Source of the DNA: Enterobacteriaceae bacterium 4M9
GTDB lineage: Bacteria; Pseudomonadota; Gammaproteobacteria; Enterobacterales; Enterobacteriaceae
Length of the DNA: 64,000 bases
Direction: 5' to 3'
Assembly: GCA_010092695.1 (NCBI GenBank)
Contig: JAADJJ010000001.1
Location: 2,852,001 to 2,916,000 of the forward strand
A model generated the notes under the pieces. The model searched no databases and was not told the origin of the DNA. It was given only the letters and a program-made list of their open reading frames with translations. How positions within the stretch are numbered: position 1 is the first letter of the stretch; each line of letters begins with the position of its first letter. Below are positions 34,105-43,346 of the stretch, one piece after another. The position numbers and the translations under genes were made by a program.

Positions 34105-35565
34105 ATGACAACCTTCTATACGGTGGTAAGTTGGCTGCTCATTTTAGGCTACTGGTTACTGATAGCAGGCGTAACCCTGCGCATTTTGATGAAGCGCCGT
34201 GCCGTTCCTTCTGCGATGGCCTGGCTGTTGATAATCTACATTCTGCCGCTGGTCGGGATTATCGCCTATCTGTCACTCGGTGAACTCAACCTGGGCAAAC
34301 GCCGCGCCGAGCGCGCCCGAGCAATGTGGCCTTCCACAGCAAAGTGGCTTAGCGACCTGAAAGCCAGCAAGCATATTTTTGCCACCGAAAGCAGCGACGT
34401 CGCGCGCTCGCTGTTTGAACTATGCGAACGTCGCCAGGGCATCGGCGAGGTTAAGGGCAATCAACTACAACTGCTGACCACCTCGGATGATGTGATGCAG
34501 GCGCTAATTCGCGACATCCAGTTGGCCCATCACAATATTGAGATGGTGTTTTACATCTGGCAGCCGGGCGGTATGGCAGACCAGGTGGCAGAATCACTGA
34601 TGGCGGCGGCGCGACGCGGCGTACACTGCCGCCTGATGCTGGATTCTGCAGGCAGCGTAGACTTCTTTCGCAGCCCCTGGGCCAGCATGATGCGTAACGC
34701 GGGTGTTGAAGTCGTCGAAGCGCTTCAGGTCAGCCTGATGCGCGTTTTCCTGCGCCGTATGGACCTGCGCCAGCACCGTAAAATGGTGCTTATCGATAAC
34801 TATATCGCCTATACCGGCAGCATGAATCTGGTCGACCCACGCTATTTCAAACAGGATGCTGGCGTTGGCCAGTGGGTTGATTTAATGGCGCGTATGGAAG
34901 GCCCGGTCGCGACATCCATGGGCGTCATTTACTCCTGCGACTGGGAAATTGAGACCGGCAAGCGCATTTTACCGCCGCCGCCGGATGCCAACGTGATGCC
35001 GTTTGAGCAAGCCAGCGGGCATACCATTCAGACTATCGCCTCTGGTCCTGGTTTTCCGGAAGATTTGATTCACCAGGCGCTGCTGACCTCGGTTTACGCC
35101 GCGCAGAAACATCTGGTGATGACCACGCCCTACTTTGTACCGAGTGACGATCTGTTGCACGCTATCTGCACTGCCGCCCAGCGCGGCGTAGATGTCAGCA
35201 TTATCGTACCTTACAAGAATGATTCGCTTCTGGTAGGCTGGGCAAGCCGAGCCTTCTTTAGCGAATTGCTGGCCGCAGGCGTTAAAATTTATCAGTTTGA
35301 AGGCGGTTTGCTGCACACCAAAAGCGTGTTAGTAGACGGTCAGTTGAGCCTTGTCGGCACCGTAAACCTCGATATGCGAAGCCTGTGGCTTAATTTTGAA
35401 ATCACGCTGGTGATTGACGACGACGGTTTTGGCAGCGATCTGGCCGCAGTCCAGGACGATTATATTTCGCACTCAAGGCTGGTTGACGAGAAGCAGTGGC
35501 TCAAGCGCCCGCTCTGGCAGCGCATTGTCGAGCGACTGTTTTACTTCTTCAGCCCATTACTGTAA
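34105..35565 (+). CDS. clsA: Cardiolipin synthase A
   Basis: A 486-aa phospholipase D-superfamily enzyme, identical in length to E. coli ClsA. Two N-terminal membrane helices (about residues 3-25 and 35-58) precede two HKD motifs, 'HRKMVLIDNYIAYTGSMN' and 'HTKSVLVDGQLSLVGTVN'. It condenses two phosphatidylglycerol molecules to cardiolipin in the inner membrane. The potassium-channel gene kch, next to it in E. coli, is absent here. yciU follows closely. Confidence 0.97.
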   Translation: MTTFYTVVSWLLILGYWLLIAGVTLRILMKRRAVPSAMAWLLIIYILPLVGIIAYLSLGELNLGKRRAERARAMWPSTAKWLSDLKASKHIFATESSDVARSLFELCERRQGIGEVKGNQLQLLTTSDDVMQALIRDIQLAHHNIEMVFYIWQPGGMADQVAESLMAAARRGVHCRLMLDSAGSVDFFRSPWASMMRNAGVEVVEALQVSLMRVFLRRMDLRQHRKMVLIDNYIAYTGSMNLVDPRYFKQDAGVGQWVDLMARMEGPVATSMGVIYSCDWEIETGKRILPPPPDANVMPFEQASGHTIQTIASGPGFPEDLIHQALLTSVYAAQKHLVMTTPYFVPSDDLLHAICTAAQRGVDVSIIVPYKNDSLLVGWASRAFFSELLAAGVKIYQFEGGLLHTKSVLVDGQLSLVGTVNLDMRSLWLNFEITLVIDDDGFGSDLAAVQDDYISHSRLVDEKQWLKRPLWQRIVERLFYFFSPLL

Positions 35566-35602
35566 AACGTGCCCAACAGCTGATAATAAACTGGTAATCA
35601 TG

Positions 35603-35932
35603 ATGGATATGGATCTGAATAACCGCCTGAGCGAAGACGACACTCTGGAGCAGGCTTACGATATTTTCCTCGAACTGGCGCCCGATAACCTGGAACCAGC
35701 GGATATCATTCTGTTTAATCTGCAGTTTGAAGAGCGCGGCGGCGCGGAATTGTTCGATCCTTCCGAAGACTGGGCGGAGCACGTTGATTTCGATCTGAAC
35801 CCGGATTTCTTTTCAGAAGTCGTGATTGGGCTGGCGGACGAAGACGGCGGAGAAATTAACGATATTTTTGCCCGCGTGCTGTTGTGCCGTGAGAAGAGCC
35901 ACAAGGTTTGCCATATTCTGTGGCGCGAATAA
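35603..35932 (+). CDS. yciU: UPF0263 protein YciU
   Basis: A 109-aa, strongly acidic protein rich in Asp and Glu, same length as E. coli YciU. UPF0263 proteins resemble double-stranded DNA mimics such as HI1450. The mimic function in enterics is inferred from the family. Two ATGs are adjacent; the one at 35603 gives 'MDMDLNNRL'. It follows clsA by 37 bases and probably shares its transcript. Confidence 0.92.
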   Translation: MDMDLNNRLSEDDTLEQAYDIFLELAPDNLEPADIILFNLQFEERGGAELFDPSEDWAEHVDFDLNPDFFSEVVIGLADEDGGEINDIFARVLLCREKSHKVCHILWRE

Positions 35933-35950
35933 GCCTCATTGCGTAAAGAA

Positions 35951-35977
35951 AAGGCCAGCACAATGCTGGCCTTTTTT
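35951..35977. terminator. Terminator between yciU and oppF
   Basis: A 10-bp perfect stem AAGGCCAGCA / TGCTGGCCTT, 3-base loop, followed by TTTTTT on the plus strand and flanked by AAAGAAA on the other side. Confidence 0.9.
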
Positions 35978-36029
35978 GTTCTTACCGTGCGCGCAAATCC
36001 CCTCCTGCCACGCCCACAATCGCCGTCGC

Positions 36030-37031
36030 TTACAGCGGATCCACTTTCAGACACGACACGGCATGACGGAAGTTACCTTCCAGCAGCGGGCGCGTGACGG
36101 CGCACTCCGGCCCGGCTATCGGGCAGCGGGTACGGAACACGCAGCCCGATGGCGGGTTGATGGGTGACGGCAACTCGCCTTCCAGCAACTGAATGGTCTT
36201 ATCACGCTCTTTATCCGGGTCAGGCACCGGTACAGCAGACATCAGCGCCCGAGTGTAAGGGTGCAGCGGATTACTGTACACCTCATCGTAGGTGCCCAAT
36301 TCCACCGCGTGGCCCAGGTACATTACCAGCACACGGTCTGAGATGTGCTTTACCACCGCCAGGTCATGGGCGATAAAAATCAGCGACAGCCCCATTTCAC
36401 GCTGCAATGTTTGCAGCAAATTCACCACCTGAGCCTGAATCGAGACATCCAGCGCCGACACCGGCTCATCGCAGATAATAAGCTTCGGCTCCAGAATCAG
36501 CGCCCGTGCAATACCAATGCGCTGACACTGGCCACCTGAGAACTCATGCGGATAGCGGTTGATGAGGTTCGGCAGCAACCCAACGCGCATCATCATTGCT
36601 TTCACTTTGTCTTTTACCTGCTGACGCGGCATTTTCGGGTGATAGGTACGCAGCGGTTCCGCAATGATTTCACCGATAGTCATACGCGGGTTGAGTGACG
36701 CCAGCGGGTCCTGAAAAATCATCTGAATATCGCTGCGGACATTGCGCCACTGTTCGGCATCCATGCCGAGTAAATCGCGCCCGAGCCACGCCACTCGTCC
36801 GTGACTTGCCTTCACAAGCCCAATAATCGCGCGCGCAAAGGTCGACTTTCCACAGCCGGACTCACCGACCACGCCCAACGTTTCACCCTCATACAAACGC
36901 AGCGAAACGCCATCTACCGCCTTGAGGGTTTTTGGCGGCTGCCAGAACCATTGCCTGCCGTCTTTAATGTCAAAATGCACCTTCAGATCCTGGACTTCCA
37001 GCAACACTTTTTTCTCAGCGAGGGTACTCAT
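36030..37031 (-). CDS. oppF: Oligopeptide ABC transporter ATP-binding protein OppF
   Basis: A 333-aa ABC ATPase. Walker A 'GESGCGKSTFA', signature 'FSGGQCQRIG', Walker B 'LIICDEP' and a switch His are all present. The C-terminal oligopeptide-transporter extension contains Cys residues of the [4Fe-4S] type ('CVFRTRCPIAGPEC'). Partner of OppD in driving peptide import. The start overlaps the oppD stop by four bases. Confidence 0.96.
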   Translation of the reverse strand: MSTLAEKKVLLEVQDLKVHFDIKDGRQWFWQPPKTLKAVDGVSLRLYEGETLGVVGESGCGKSTFARAIIGLVKASHGRVAWLGRDLLGMDAEQWRNVRSDIQMIFQDPLASLNPRMTIGEIIAEPLRTYHPKMPRQQVKDKVKAMMMRVGLLPNLINRYPHEFSGGQCQRIGIARALILEPKLIICDEPVSALDVSIQAQVVNLLQTLQREMGLSLIFIAHDLAVVKHISDRVLVMYLGHAVELGTYDEVYSNPLHPYTRALMSAVPVPDPDKERDKTIQLLEGELPSPINPPSGCVFRTRCPIAGPECAVTRPLLEGNFRHAVSCLKVDPL

Positions 37032-38008
37032 ACCAGTGCCTCCTTCGGCGCAAAGCAGGCACGTAAACGCCCGTCGTCAAAACGCTCCAGCGGTGGCATG
37101 GTATTGCATTGCTCCATCGCGTGCGGACAGCGTGGTCGGAAGGGGCAACCTCCCGGTAAACGCAGCAGATTGGGCGGGTTACCAGGTATGGTCAACAGTG
37201 CTTCCTCTTCGCTATCAAGACGCGGTACAGCATTCAAAAGGCCAATGGAATAAGGGTGCGTTGGCTGATAAAACACCTCGCGCGCGCTACCGTATTCCAT
37301 GGTGCGCCCGGCGTACATTACCAGCACCTTGTCACAAATCCCCGCCACAACACCCAGATCGTGGGTGATCATGATAATGGCGGTGTTAAATTCACGCTTA
37401 AGCTCGTTCAGTAGCGTCATGATTTGCGCCTGCACGGTGACATCAAGCGCCGTGGTAGGCTCATCGGCAATCAGCAACTTCGGGCGACACAGTAGCGCCA
37501 TTGCAATCATGACACGCTGGCGCATACCGCCAGAAAACTCGTGCGGAAACATGCGCATACGCTTGCGTGCTTCGGGCATTTTCACCGCATCCAGCATGCG
37601 CACTGACTCTTCAAACGCCTGCGCTTTGCTCATCTTTTTATGCAAAATGAGCACCTCCATCAACTGCTCACCCACGCGCATATAGGGATTAAGCGACGTC
37701 ATCGGGTCCTGAAAAATCATCGAAATTTGCTCGGCACGCAGGCGATTTAGCTGCGATTCCGGCAGGTTGAGAATGGGCTTGCCGTTAAACTGTGCCGAAC
37801 CGCCGGTGCGGCCATTTGCCGCCAGCAGCCCCATGAGTGCAAACGCGGTCTGAGATTTTCCTGAGCCGGACTCTCCAACAATACCCAGCGTCTGCCCGGC
37901 CTCAAGCGTAAAGTTCAAATCGTTCACCGCCGTCACGTCGCCATCTGGCGTGCTGAACGTCACTCGCAGGTCACTGACCTCCAGCAAACTGTTTTGTGTC
38001 ATGCTCAC
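37028..38008 (-). CDS. oppD: Oligopeptide ABC transporter ATP-binding protein OppD
   Basis: A 326-aa ABC ATPase with Walker A 'GESGSGKSQTA', signature 'FSGGMRQRV', Walker B 'LLIADEPTTALD' and the C-terminal Cys-rich extension ('CPFRPRCPHAMEQC'). The E. coli protein is 337 aa because of a longer N-terminus. The GTG at 38008 is used: a GGAG lies seven bases before it, whereas the ATG two codons later is too far. Confidence 0.95.
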   Translation of the reverse strand: MSMTQNSLLEVSDLRVTFSTPDGDVTAVNDLNFTLEAGQTLGIVGESGSGKSQTAFALMGLLAANGRTGGSAQFNGKPILNLPESQLNRLRAEQISMIFQDPMTSLNPYMRVGEQLMEVLILHKKMSKAQAFEESVRMLDAVKMPEARKRMRMFPHEFSGGMRQRVMIAMALLCRPKLLIADEPTTALDVTVQAQIMTLLNELKREFNTAIIMITHDLGVVAGICDKVLVMYAGRTMEYGSAREVFYQPTHPYSIGLLNAVPRLDSEEEALLTIPGNPPNLLRLPGGCPFRPRCPHAMEQCNTMPPLERFDDGRLRACFAPKEALV

Positions 38009-38019
38009 AGGCTTACTCC

Positions 38020-38928
38020 TCAGCGGTCTTTCGGGTCAAGGGCGTCGCGCAGACCGTCGCCAATGAAGTTAAAACAAAACAGCGTCACCACCAGAAACCC
38101 GGCTGGAAACAGTAGCAGCCACGGCGAAACTTCCATTGAGTTTGCGCCATCGCTCAGCAACGCACCCCAACTGCTTAATGGCTCCTGGGTACCAAGACCC
38201 AGAAAGCTCAGGAACGATTCAAACAAAATCATACCCGGTACCAGCAAAGACGCGTAAACCACCACCACGCCAAGCACATTGGGTACGATGTGGCGCAGCA
38301 CGATGCTGGCAGTTGACACCCCGCCGACCTGGGCGGCTTCAATAAATTCTTTGCGACGCAGGCTTAAGGTCTGGCCACGCACAATACGCGCCATATCAAG
38401 CCAGGACACCATGCCGATAGCGACAAAAATCAGGAAGATGTTCTGACCGAAAAAGGTCACCAGCAGAATGACGAAGAACATAAACGGAAAGGAGTTGAGG
38501 ATTTCCAGCAAGCGCATCATAACCGAATCCACGCGTCCACCGAGATAGCCCGACAGCGAGCCATACAGCGTCCCCACCACCACCGCCACCAGCGCAGCGG
38601 CCACGCCAACCATCAGCGAAATACGCCCACCAATCGCCACGCGCACCAGCAAATCACGCCCGGAAGAGTCAGTACCAAAATAGTGGCCGGATGCCATATC
38701 CGGTGCCGCTGACATCATTGCCCAGTCGGTGTCGTCGTAAGCAAACTGCGACAGCAGCGGTGCCAGAATCACAAATAACGCAATCAGCGTCAGCACTATC
38801 AGGCTCGCCAGCGCCGCGCGGTTGTGCATAAAACGTCGACGCGCATCCTGCCACAGGCTGCGTCCTTCCACTTCCAGCTGTTCGCCAAAATTTTCCAGCG
38901 CGACGCTGCTTTTTTTACTAAACATCAT
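38020..38928 (-). CDS. oppC: Oligopeptide ABC transporter permease OppC
   Basis: A 302-aa permease, same length as E. coli OppC, with six membrane helices and the EAA loop near 'EFIEAAQVGGVSTASIVLRHI', which contacts the ATPases. Together with OppB it forms the membrane channel. It is spaced 15 bases from oppB in the same operon. Confidence 0.96.
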   Translation of the reverse strand: MMFSKKSSVALENFGEQLEVEGRSLWQDARRRFMHNRAALASLIVLTLIALFVILAPLLSQFAYDDTDWAMMSAAPDMASGHYFGTDSSGRDLLVRVAIGGRISLMVGVAAALVAVVVGTLYGSLSGYLGGRVDSVMMRLLEILNSFPFMFFVILLVTFFGQNIFLIFVAIGMVSWLDMARIVRGQTLSLRRKEFIEAAQVGGVSTASIVLRHIVPNVLGVVVVYASLLVPGMILFESFLSFLGLGTQEPLSSWGALLSDGANSMEVSPWLLLFPAGFLVVTLFCFNFIGDGLRDALDPKDR

Positions 38929-38943
38929 CAGTCAGCTCCCGCG

Positions 38944-39864
38944 TCAGTAGCGAATTTTCGGGTCGATGACGGCGTACAACACATCAACCACGGCGTTAAA
39001 CAAAATCGTCAGCGCACCGACCAGAATCGTCAGGCTCAACACCAGCGAGTAGTCGCGGTTAAGCGCACCGTTAACAAACAGCTGACCAATACCCGGCAGA
39101 CCGAAGATAGTTTCAATCACCATCGAGCCTGTGATGATGCCCACAAACGCCGGTCCCATGTAAGACAGCACCGGCAGCAGTGCCGGGCGCAGTGCGTGGC
39201 GTAAAACAATGCGCCGCATCGGCAGTCCTTTGGCTCGCGCGGTGCGGATGAAGTTAGAATGCAGCACTTCAATCATGGAGCCGCGCGTAATACGCGCAAT
39301 GCTGGCAATATACGCAAGCGACAGCGCCACCATTGGCAAAATCATGAACTTCAGCGCTCCGCCGTTCCAGCCCCCGCCGGGCAGCCATTTAAGCGTAATA
39401 GCAAAAATCAGCACCAGCAGCGGGGCCACTACAAATCCCGGTATTACCACCCCGGTCATTGCAAACCCCATCACCGTGTAATCCCATTTGGTATTCTGAT
39501 TAAGCGCAGCTATCACGCCGGCACTCACGCCAAAGAAAACCGCCATCAGGAATGCCGCGGCACCGAGCTTTGCCGAGACCGGAAAAGAGGACGCGACCAG
39601 GTCGTTTACTGAATAATCTTTATATTTAAACGAAGGGCCAAAATCGCCGTGTGCCAGTTGCTTCAGGTAATTAACGTACTGCGTCAGGATGGGATCGTTA
39701 AGATGATACTTGGCTTCGATATTGGCCATCACTTCTGGCGGCAGATTGCGCTCACCGGTAAACGGGCTGCCTGGCGCAAGTCGCATCATGAAAAAAGAGA
39801 TGGTGATGAGAATAAAGAGTGTCGGTATCGCTTCCAGACAGCGACGAAGAATAAATTTTAACAT
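38944..39864 (-). CDS. oppB: Oligopeptide ABC transporter permease OppB
   Basis: A 306-aa permease, same length as E. coli OppB. It starts 'MLKFILRRCLEAIPTLF', and the EAA loop is seen around 'RTARAKGLPMRRIVLRHAL'. The ATG at 39864 has a GGTGGGG site; the open frame upstream reaches into the oppA-oppB spacer and is not used. Confidence 0.96.
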   Translation of the reverse strand: MLKFILRRCLEAIPTLFILITISFFMMRLAPGSPFTGERNLPPEVMANIEAKYHLNDPILTQYVNYLKQLAHGDFGPSFKYKDYSVNDLVASSFPVSAKLGAAAFLMAVFFGVSAGVIAALNQNTKWDYTVMGFAMTGVVIPGFVVAPLLVLIFAITLKWLPGGGWNGGALKFMILPMVALSLAYIASIARITRGSMIEVLHSNFIRTARAKGLPMRRIVLRHALRPALLPVLSYMGPAFVGIITGSMVIETIFGLPGIGQLFVNGALNRDYSLVLSLTILVGALTILFNAVVDVLYAVIDPKIRY

Positions 39865-39913
39865 TGCCCCACCTTGTGGCCTGTGCCTCGAACGTGCTGT
39901 AAATAAAGACACT

Positions 39914-39939
39914 GCGGGGCAAGCTATCGCCCGCCCCGC
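39914..39939 (-). terminator. Hairpin in the oppA-oppB spacer
   Basis: A 7-bp GC stem GCGGGGC / GCCCCGC, followed on the minus strand by GTGTCTTTATTT. Such an element after the binding-protein gene usually acts as a partial terminator or a 3'-end stabiliser, making oppA transcripts more abundant than those of oppBCDF. Confidence 0.6.
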
Positions 39940-39948
39940 CAATTGCCA

Positions 39949-41580
39949 TCAGTGCTTAATAATGTACATATCTTTAGTATGGGTATTATCCAGCGGGTCT
40001 TTCCCGGTGTAGCCACCGACCCACGGTTTTACCAGACGCGCGTTAACGTAGTAGAACAGCGGTGTAATCGCTGAATCTTTATCCAGTTGCTGCTCTGCCT
40101 GGTTATAAATCTCAGCACGCTGTGCGTCATCAGTTGCCTGCAACACCTGGGCCAGCAGTTTATCAAACGCCGGGCTCTTATAATGCGAGGTGTTATTTGA
40201 ACTGTCGGAAAGCATGGTGTTCAGGAATGCAGTCGGTTCGTTGTAATCGGCGCACCACCCTGCGCGCGCAACATCAAAATTGCCCTGGTGGCGGGTATCA
40301 AGAAACGTTTTCCATTCCTGATTTTCCAGCTTCACTTTTACGCCAAGGTTTTTAGACCAGATGGACGACGCGGCAATTGCCAGCTTTTTATGCAAATCAG
40401 AGGTGTTATAGAGCAGATTAAAGGTCAGCGGTTTGTCTTTACCATAACCGGCTTCCTGCAGCAGTTTACGTGCTTCTTCATTGCGTTTTTCCTGAGTCCA
40501 GCCAAACCATTCTGGTTTCGTCAGTTTCGCGCCATCGATATAAGGCGGCGTATAACCAAACGCAGGCAAGTCACCCTGGTTTTTTACCTTGTTGACAATA
40601 ATGTCGCGATCCATGCCCAGCTTCAGCGCAGTACGCACGCGAACATCATTAAATGGCGCTTTCTGGTTATTGATTTCGTAGTAATAGGTGCACAAATAAG
40701 GGTCAACGTGAACTTCTTTCGGGATCTCTTTTTTCAGCTTCTGAAATAGCTCAATCGGCATGTTGTTATAAGTCATGTCGATTTCACCGCTGCGGTAGCG
40801 GTTAACGTCGGTCACTTCCGAGGAAATGGGCAGGAAAGTCACCTGCTCAATCACCGTTTTGGCGTTATCCCAGTATTGCGGGTTACGCTCCAGCACCATG
40901 CGCTCGTTCACGACCCAGGATTTCAGAGTGTACGCACCGTTACTGACGATATTCCCGGGCTGGGTCCATTTCTCGCCAAATTTCTCAATCGCCGCTTTCG
41001 GCACGGGTGACAATGATGAGTGCACCAGTAGCTTGTAGAAATACGGCACCGGCTCGCTCAACGTCACCTGTAAGGTCTGGTCATCCAGCGCCTTTACGCC
41101 CAGCTCAGACGGTTTTTTCTTACCAGCAATGATGTCATCGACATTGGCAATATGGCCATATTGCAGATAGCTCGCGTACGGTGAGGCGGTATCCGGCGTT
41201 GCCAGACGCTGCCAGCTATAGACAAAGTCTTGTGCCGTCACTGGCTCACCGTTAGACCACCTGGCATCTTTACGTAAATGGAAGGTCCAGACTTTAAAGT
41301 CTTTGTTTTCCCACTTTTCTGCCACACCTGCCACCGGGCGCCCTTCAGGGTCGGTAATAAGCAGGCCCTCAAAGAGATCGCGGCTAATGTTGGACTCTGG
41401 CACACCCTCAATTTTATGCGGGTCCAGTGACTGCACTTCCGAGCCATTATTACGTACCAGCGTTTGCTTTTGCGCCAGTTCCACCCCAGCCGGAACCTGG
41501 GCCGCCCTCACAGCCCCCGGTACGGCAAATGCGGTCAGTAGCGCCGCAGCAATCAGAGTTTTTTTTGTCGTGTTGGTCAT
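39949..41580 (-). CDS. oppA: Periplasmic oligopeptide-binding protein OppA
   Basis: A 543-aa SBP_bac_5-family binding protein, same length as E. coli OppA. A signal peptide with cleavage after about residue 26 ('AVRA') leads to the mature protein, which captures two- to five-residue peptides for the OppBCDF transporter. 'SLDPHKIEG' and 'EPTAFLNTM' are in conserved regions. First gene of the operon. In E. coli and Salmonella its mRNA is repressed by the GcvB small RNA; the CA-containing segment just before the ATG (ACATCACA) would fit that. Confidence 0.97.
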   Translation of the reverse strand: MTNTTKKTLIAAALLTAFAVPGAVRAAQVPAGVELAQKQTLVRNNGSEVQSLDPHKIEGVPESNISRDLFEGLLITDPEGRPVAGVAEKWENKDFKVWTFHLRKDARWSNGEPVTAQDFVYSWQRLATPDTASPYASYLQYGHIANVDDIIAGKKKPSELGVKALDDQTLQVTLSEPVPYFYKLLVHSSLSPVPKAAIEKFGEKWTQPGNIVSNGAYTLKSWVVNERMVLERNPQYWDNAKTVIEQVTFLPISSEVTDVNRYRSGEIDMTYNNMPIELFQKLKKEIPKEVHVDPYLCTYYYEINNQKAPFNDVRVRTALKLGMDRDIIVNKVKNQGDLPAFGYTPPYIDGAKLTKPEWFGWTQEKRNEEARKLLQEAGYGKDKPLTFNLLYNTSDLHKKLAIAASSIWSKNLGVKVKLENQEWKTFLDTRHQGNFDVARAGWCADYNEPTAFLNTMLSDSSNNTSHYKSPAFDKLLAQVLQATDDAQRAEIYNQAEQQLDKDSAITPLFYYVNARLVKPWVGGYTGKDPLDNTHTKDMYIIKH

Positions 41581-42216
41581 TGTGATGTTACTCCGCTCAT
41601 TATTATTACCGGCTTCATGGCCGGCTCGTTTCCCCTAAAAGCAGGAACGTACTGCATTTACGGGCTATCGCTGCCGGGCTGCCTTCAATAAACGCAGACC
41701 GGTTTTTCCGAAGAATATGTGGTTATGAAAGCAAATAGCAGCAAACATTGCCGTTGGGCATGGTATGGCGCACAGATAATCCGGAGAAATGGTCGTTATC
41801 CGGTGATCCTTCTCAGGAGTAACATGAGCCGGAAAATATCAAAAGTGCTGATGCATCGCCACCGATGTTTGCAAAATTGTTAACTGGTTCTCCTTTGACA
41901 GTTAACGCCACCTCGCAGCTTGATTATTGGCCTCCTTGTCACAGGCTTAATAGCCCGTAATCTCAGGCAAATGGGTGAGTACAGGCGCGTTCACCTCACT
42001 GATAAAGGACGTTATTCATACTGCGGAAACGGCTAATTTCCCCTGCATTTTCAGTATGTTTTATCCACGTAATGATTAAGTGCTACTAATAGCATTCGCT
42101 CCTAAAAGCGGCAAGCAGATCTATTGGCAAAGAAACCTGCGGCTGGCATTAAGCATCGCAACGCACTGAAATTATGCCCAATTTCCTGCTAAAGGTTTTT
42201 TTAATGGCAAAAAAAA
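41581..42216. promoter_or_regulatory. oppA promoter and long leader region
   Basis: About 640 bases lie between oppA and the ychE terminator with no credible ORF. By analogy with E. coli this holds the oppA promoter(s) and a long 5' leader targeted by GcvB. Close to oppA there is a GAGCCGGCC-ATGAA-GCCGG hairpin (around 41610-41628). No promoter was assigned with confidence. Confidence 0.45.
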
Positions 42217-42234
42217 GCGCAGCCTGAGCTGCGC
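42217..42234 (-). terminator. Terminator of ychE
   Basis: A 7-bp GC stem GCGCAGC / GCTGCGC with a 4-base loop and a T-run of eight on the minus strand. Confidence 0.9.
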
Positions 42235-42258
42235 GTAATACAAACAGGTAGGACTGAA

Positions 42259-42894
42259 TCAGGCCAGCAGGCCTGGGAAGCTTGCTTTGATGCCGGTGAT
42301 AATAAACTCAATGCCGAGTGCCATCAGCAGCAGACCCATGATACGCGTGATAACGTTAATCCCGGTCTGACCCAACAGCCTTACCAGCCAGGGGGCAGCA
42401 CGAAACAGTAACCAACAGCACAAAGCAAAGATGGCGATAGCCAGCGAAAAACCTAAAAGATTACCCCAGGAGTTATAACGTGTGCCCCAGACAATGGTGG
42501 AGCTGATTGCCCCTGGCCCCGCCATTAGCGGCAACGCCAGCGGGACCACGCCCACGCTTTCGCGAATAGCAGTCTCTGATTTTTCCTGCTTGTTCTGTTT
42601 ATCTTCCCCCAGTTTTCCGCTAATCATCGACATGGCAATCGTAACAACCAGAATCCCGCCTGCGATGCGAAAGGAGTCAATAGAGATACCGAATATCTGC
42701 AAAATGCCATCGCCCAAAAACAGCGAAGTCCACAAAATAATCGCGACAGAAAGGTTGGCAGTGAGGTTCGTCTTATTCCTGGCGGGAGCAGCCTGATAGC
42801 TGGTCATGCTAATAAAAACCGGAATGATGCCTACCGGGTTTACCAGCGCAAACAGGCCGATAAAGAATTTAAAATAGATAGCAACATCGAACAC
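42259..42894 (-). CDS. ychE: MarC-family inner membrane protein YchE
   Basis: A MarC/UPF0056 protein of about 211 aa (E. coli YchE 215 aa) with six membrane helices. It includes 'FALVNPVGIIPVFISM' near the N-terminus and 'LPLMAGPGAISSTIVWG' in the middle. The family has no proven transport role. The start is uncertain: the GTG at 42894 has a GGAG nine bases upstream and is preferred; a TTG at 42909 would give a length closer to that of E. coli but lacks a ribosome site. Divergent from adhE. Confidence 0.88.
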   Translation of the reverse strand: MFDVAIYFKFFIGLFALVNPVGIIPVFISMTSYQAAPARNKTNLTANLSVAIILWTSLFLGDGILQIFGISIDSFRIAGGILVVTIAMSMISGKLGEDKQNKQEKSETAIRESVGVVPLALPLMAGPGAISSTIVWGTRYNSWGNLLGFSLAIAIFALCCWLLFRAAPWLVRLLGQTGINVITRIMGLLLMALGIEFIITGIKASFPGLLA

Positions 42895-43089
42895 CAGAAG
42901 ATGCTCCAAAAATGAACAAAAAAGGCCTGCGTAATGTAATGGAAAATGCCCCGCTACGCCATTTGATTTATTCGCGTGACTTCCTCTCTTTCGCAATAAA
43001 CGATCAAAACCGGTCAATGTTATTTATATGTTGATTTCTTTACCCCAAAAAGTATGCCGGATGTGACTACTTATAAAGGACTAGCGGGA

Positions 43090-43105
43090 TGTGATCGCAA
43101 TCACT
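43090..43105. promoter_or_regulatory. CRP-like site upstream of adhE
   Basis: TGTGATCGCAATCACT matches the CRP consensus TGTGA-N6-TCACA at nine of ten key positions. It lies about 250 bases before the adhE start, in the ychE-adhE gap. Confidence 0.6.
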
Positions 43106-43131
43106 TGCTGAAAGGTGTCAGCATCGTCAAA

Positions 43132-43150
43132 AATTGATGTAGATCACATT
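43132..43150. promoter_or_regulatory. CRP/FNR-like site upstream of adhE
   Basis: AATTGATGTAGATCACATT can be read as a CRP site (TTGA-N6-TCACA) or as an FNR site (TTGAT-GTAG-ATCAC, one mismatch from consensus). AdhE is a fermentative enzyme, so an oxygen- or cAMP-linked input is plausible. Which factor binds cannot be decided from sequence. Confidence 0.5.
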
Positions 43151-43227
43151 AAATATACTCAGAAGGAAGTAGCCTTAGTTTCGCCACCAGGGATTACAAA
43201 ATCATCATAATGATGTTTATGGTAAGG

Positions 43228-43323
43228 CTCTTTTAGTAAATCAGTATCCAGCGTGGATTCGCTAAAGCAAGCTGCAAACAGAGAACTATACTAAATTTTT
43301 CGGCAGCTGATTTACTAAAAGAG
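43228..43323 (+). other. Long inverted repeat in the adhE leader
   Basis: Two perfect 17-base arms, CTCTTTTAGTAAATCAG (43228-43244) and its reverse complement (43307-43323), enclose 62 bases and end 11 bases before the adhE ribosome site. In RNA the stem would extend by a few G-U and A-U pairs. In E. coli the adhE leader is structured and needs RNase III cleavage for translation, and this stem is a good candidate for the corresponding element. Confidence 0.75.
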
Positions 43324-43346
43324 TTTAACATTACCAGGAGAGCATT

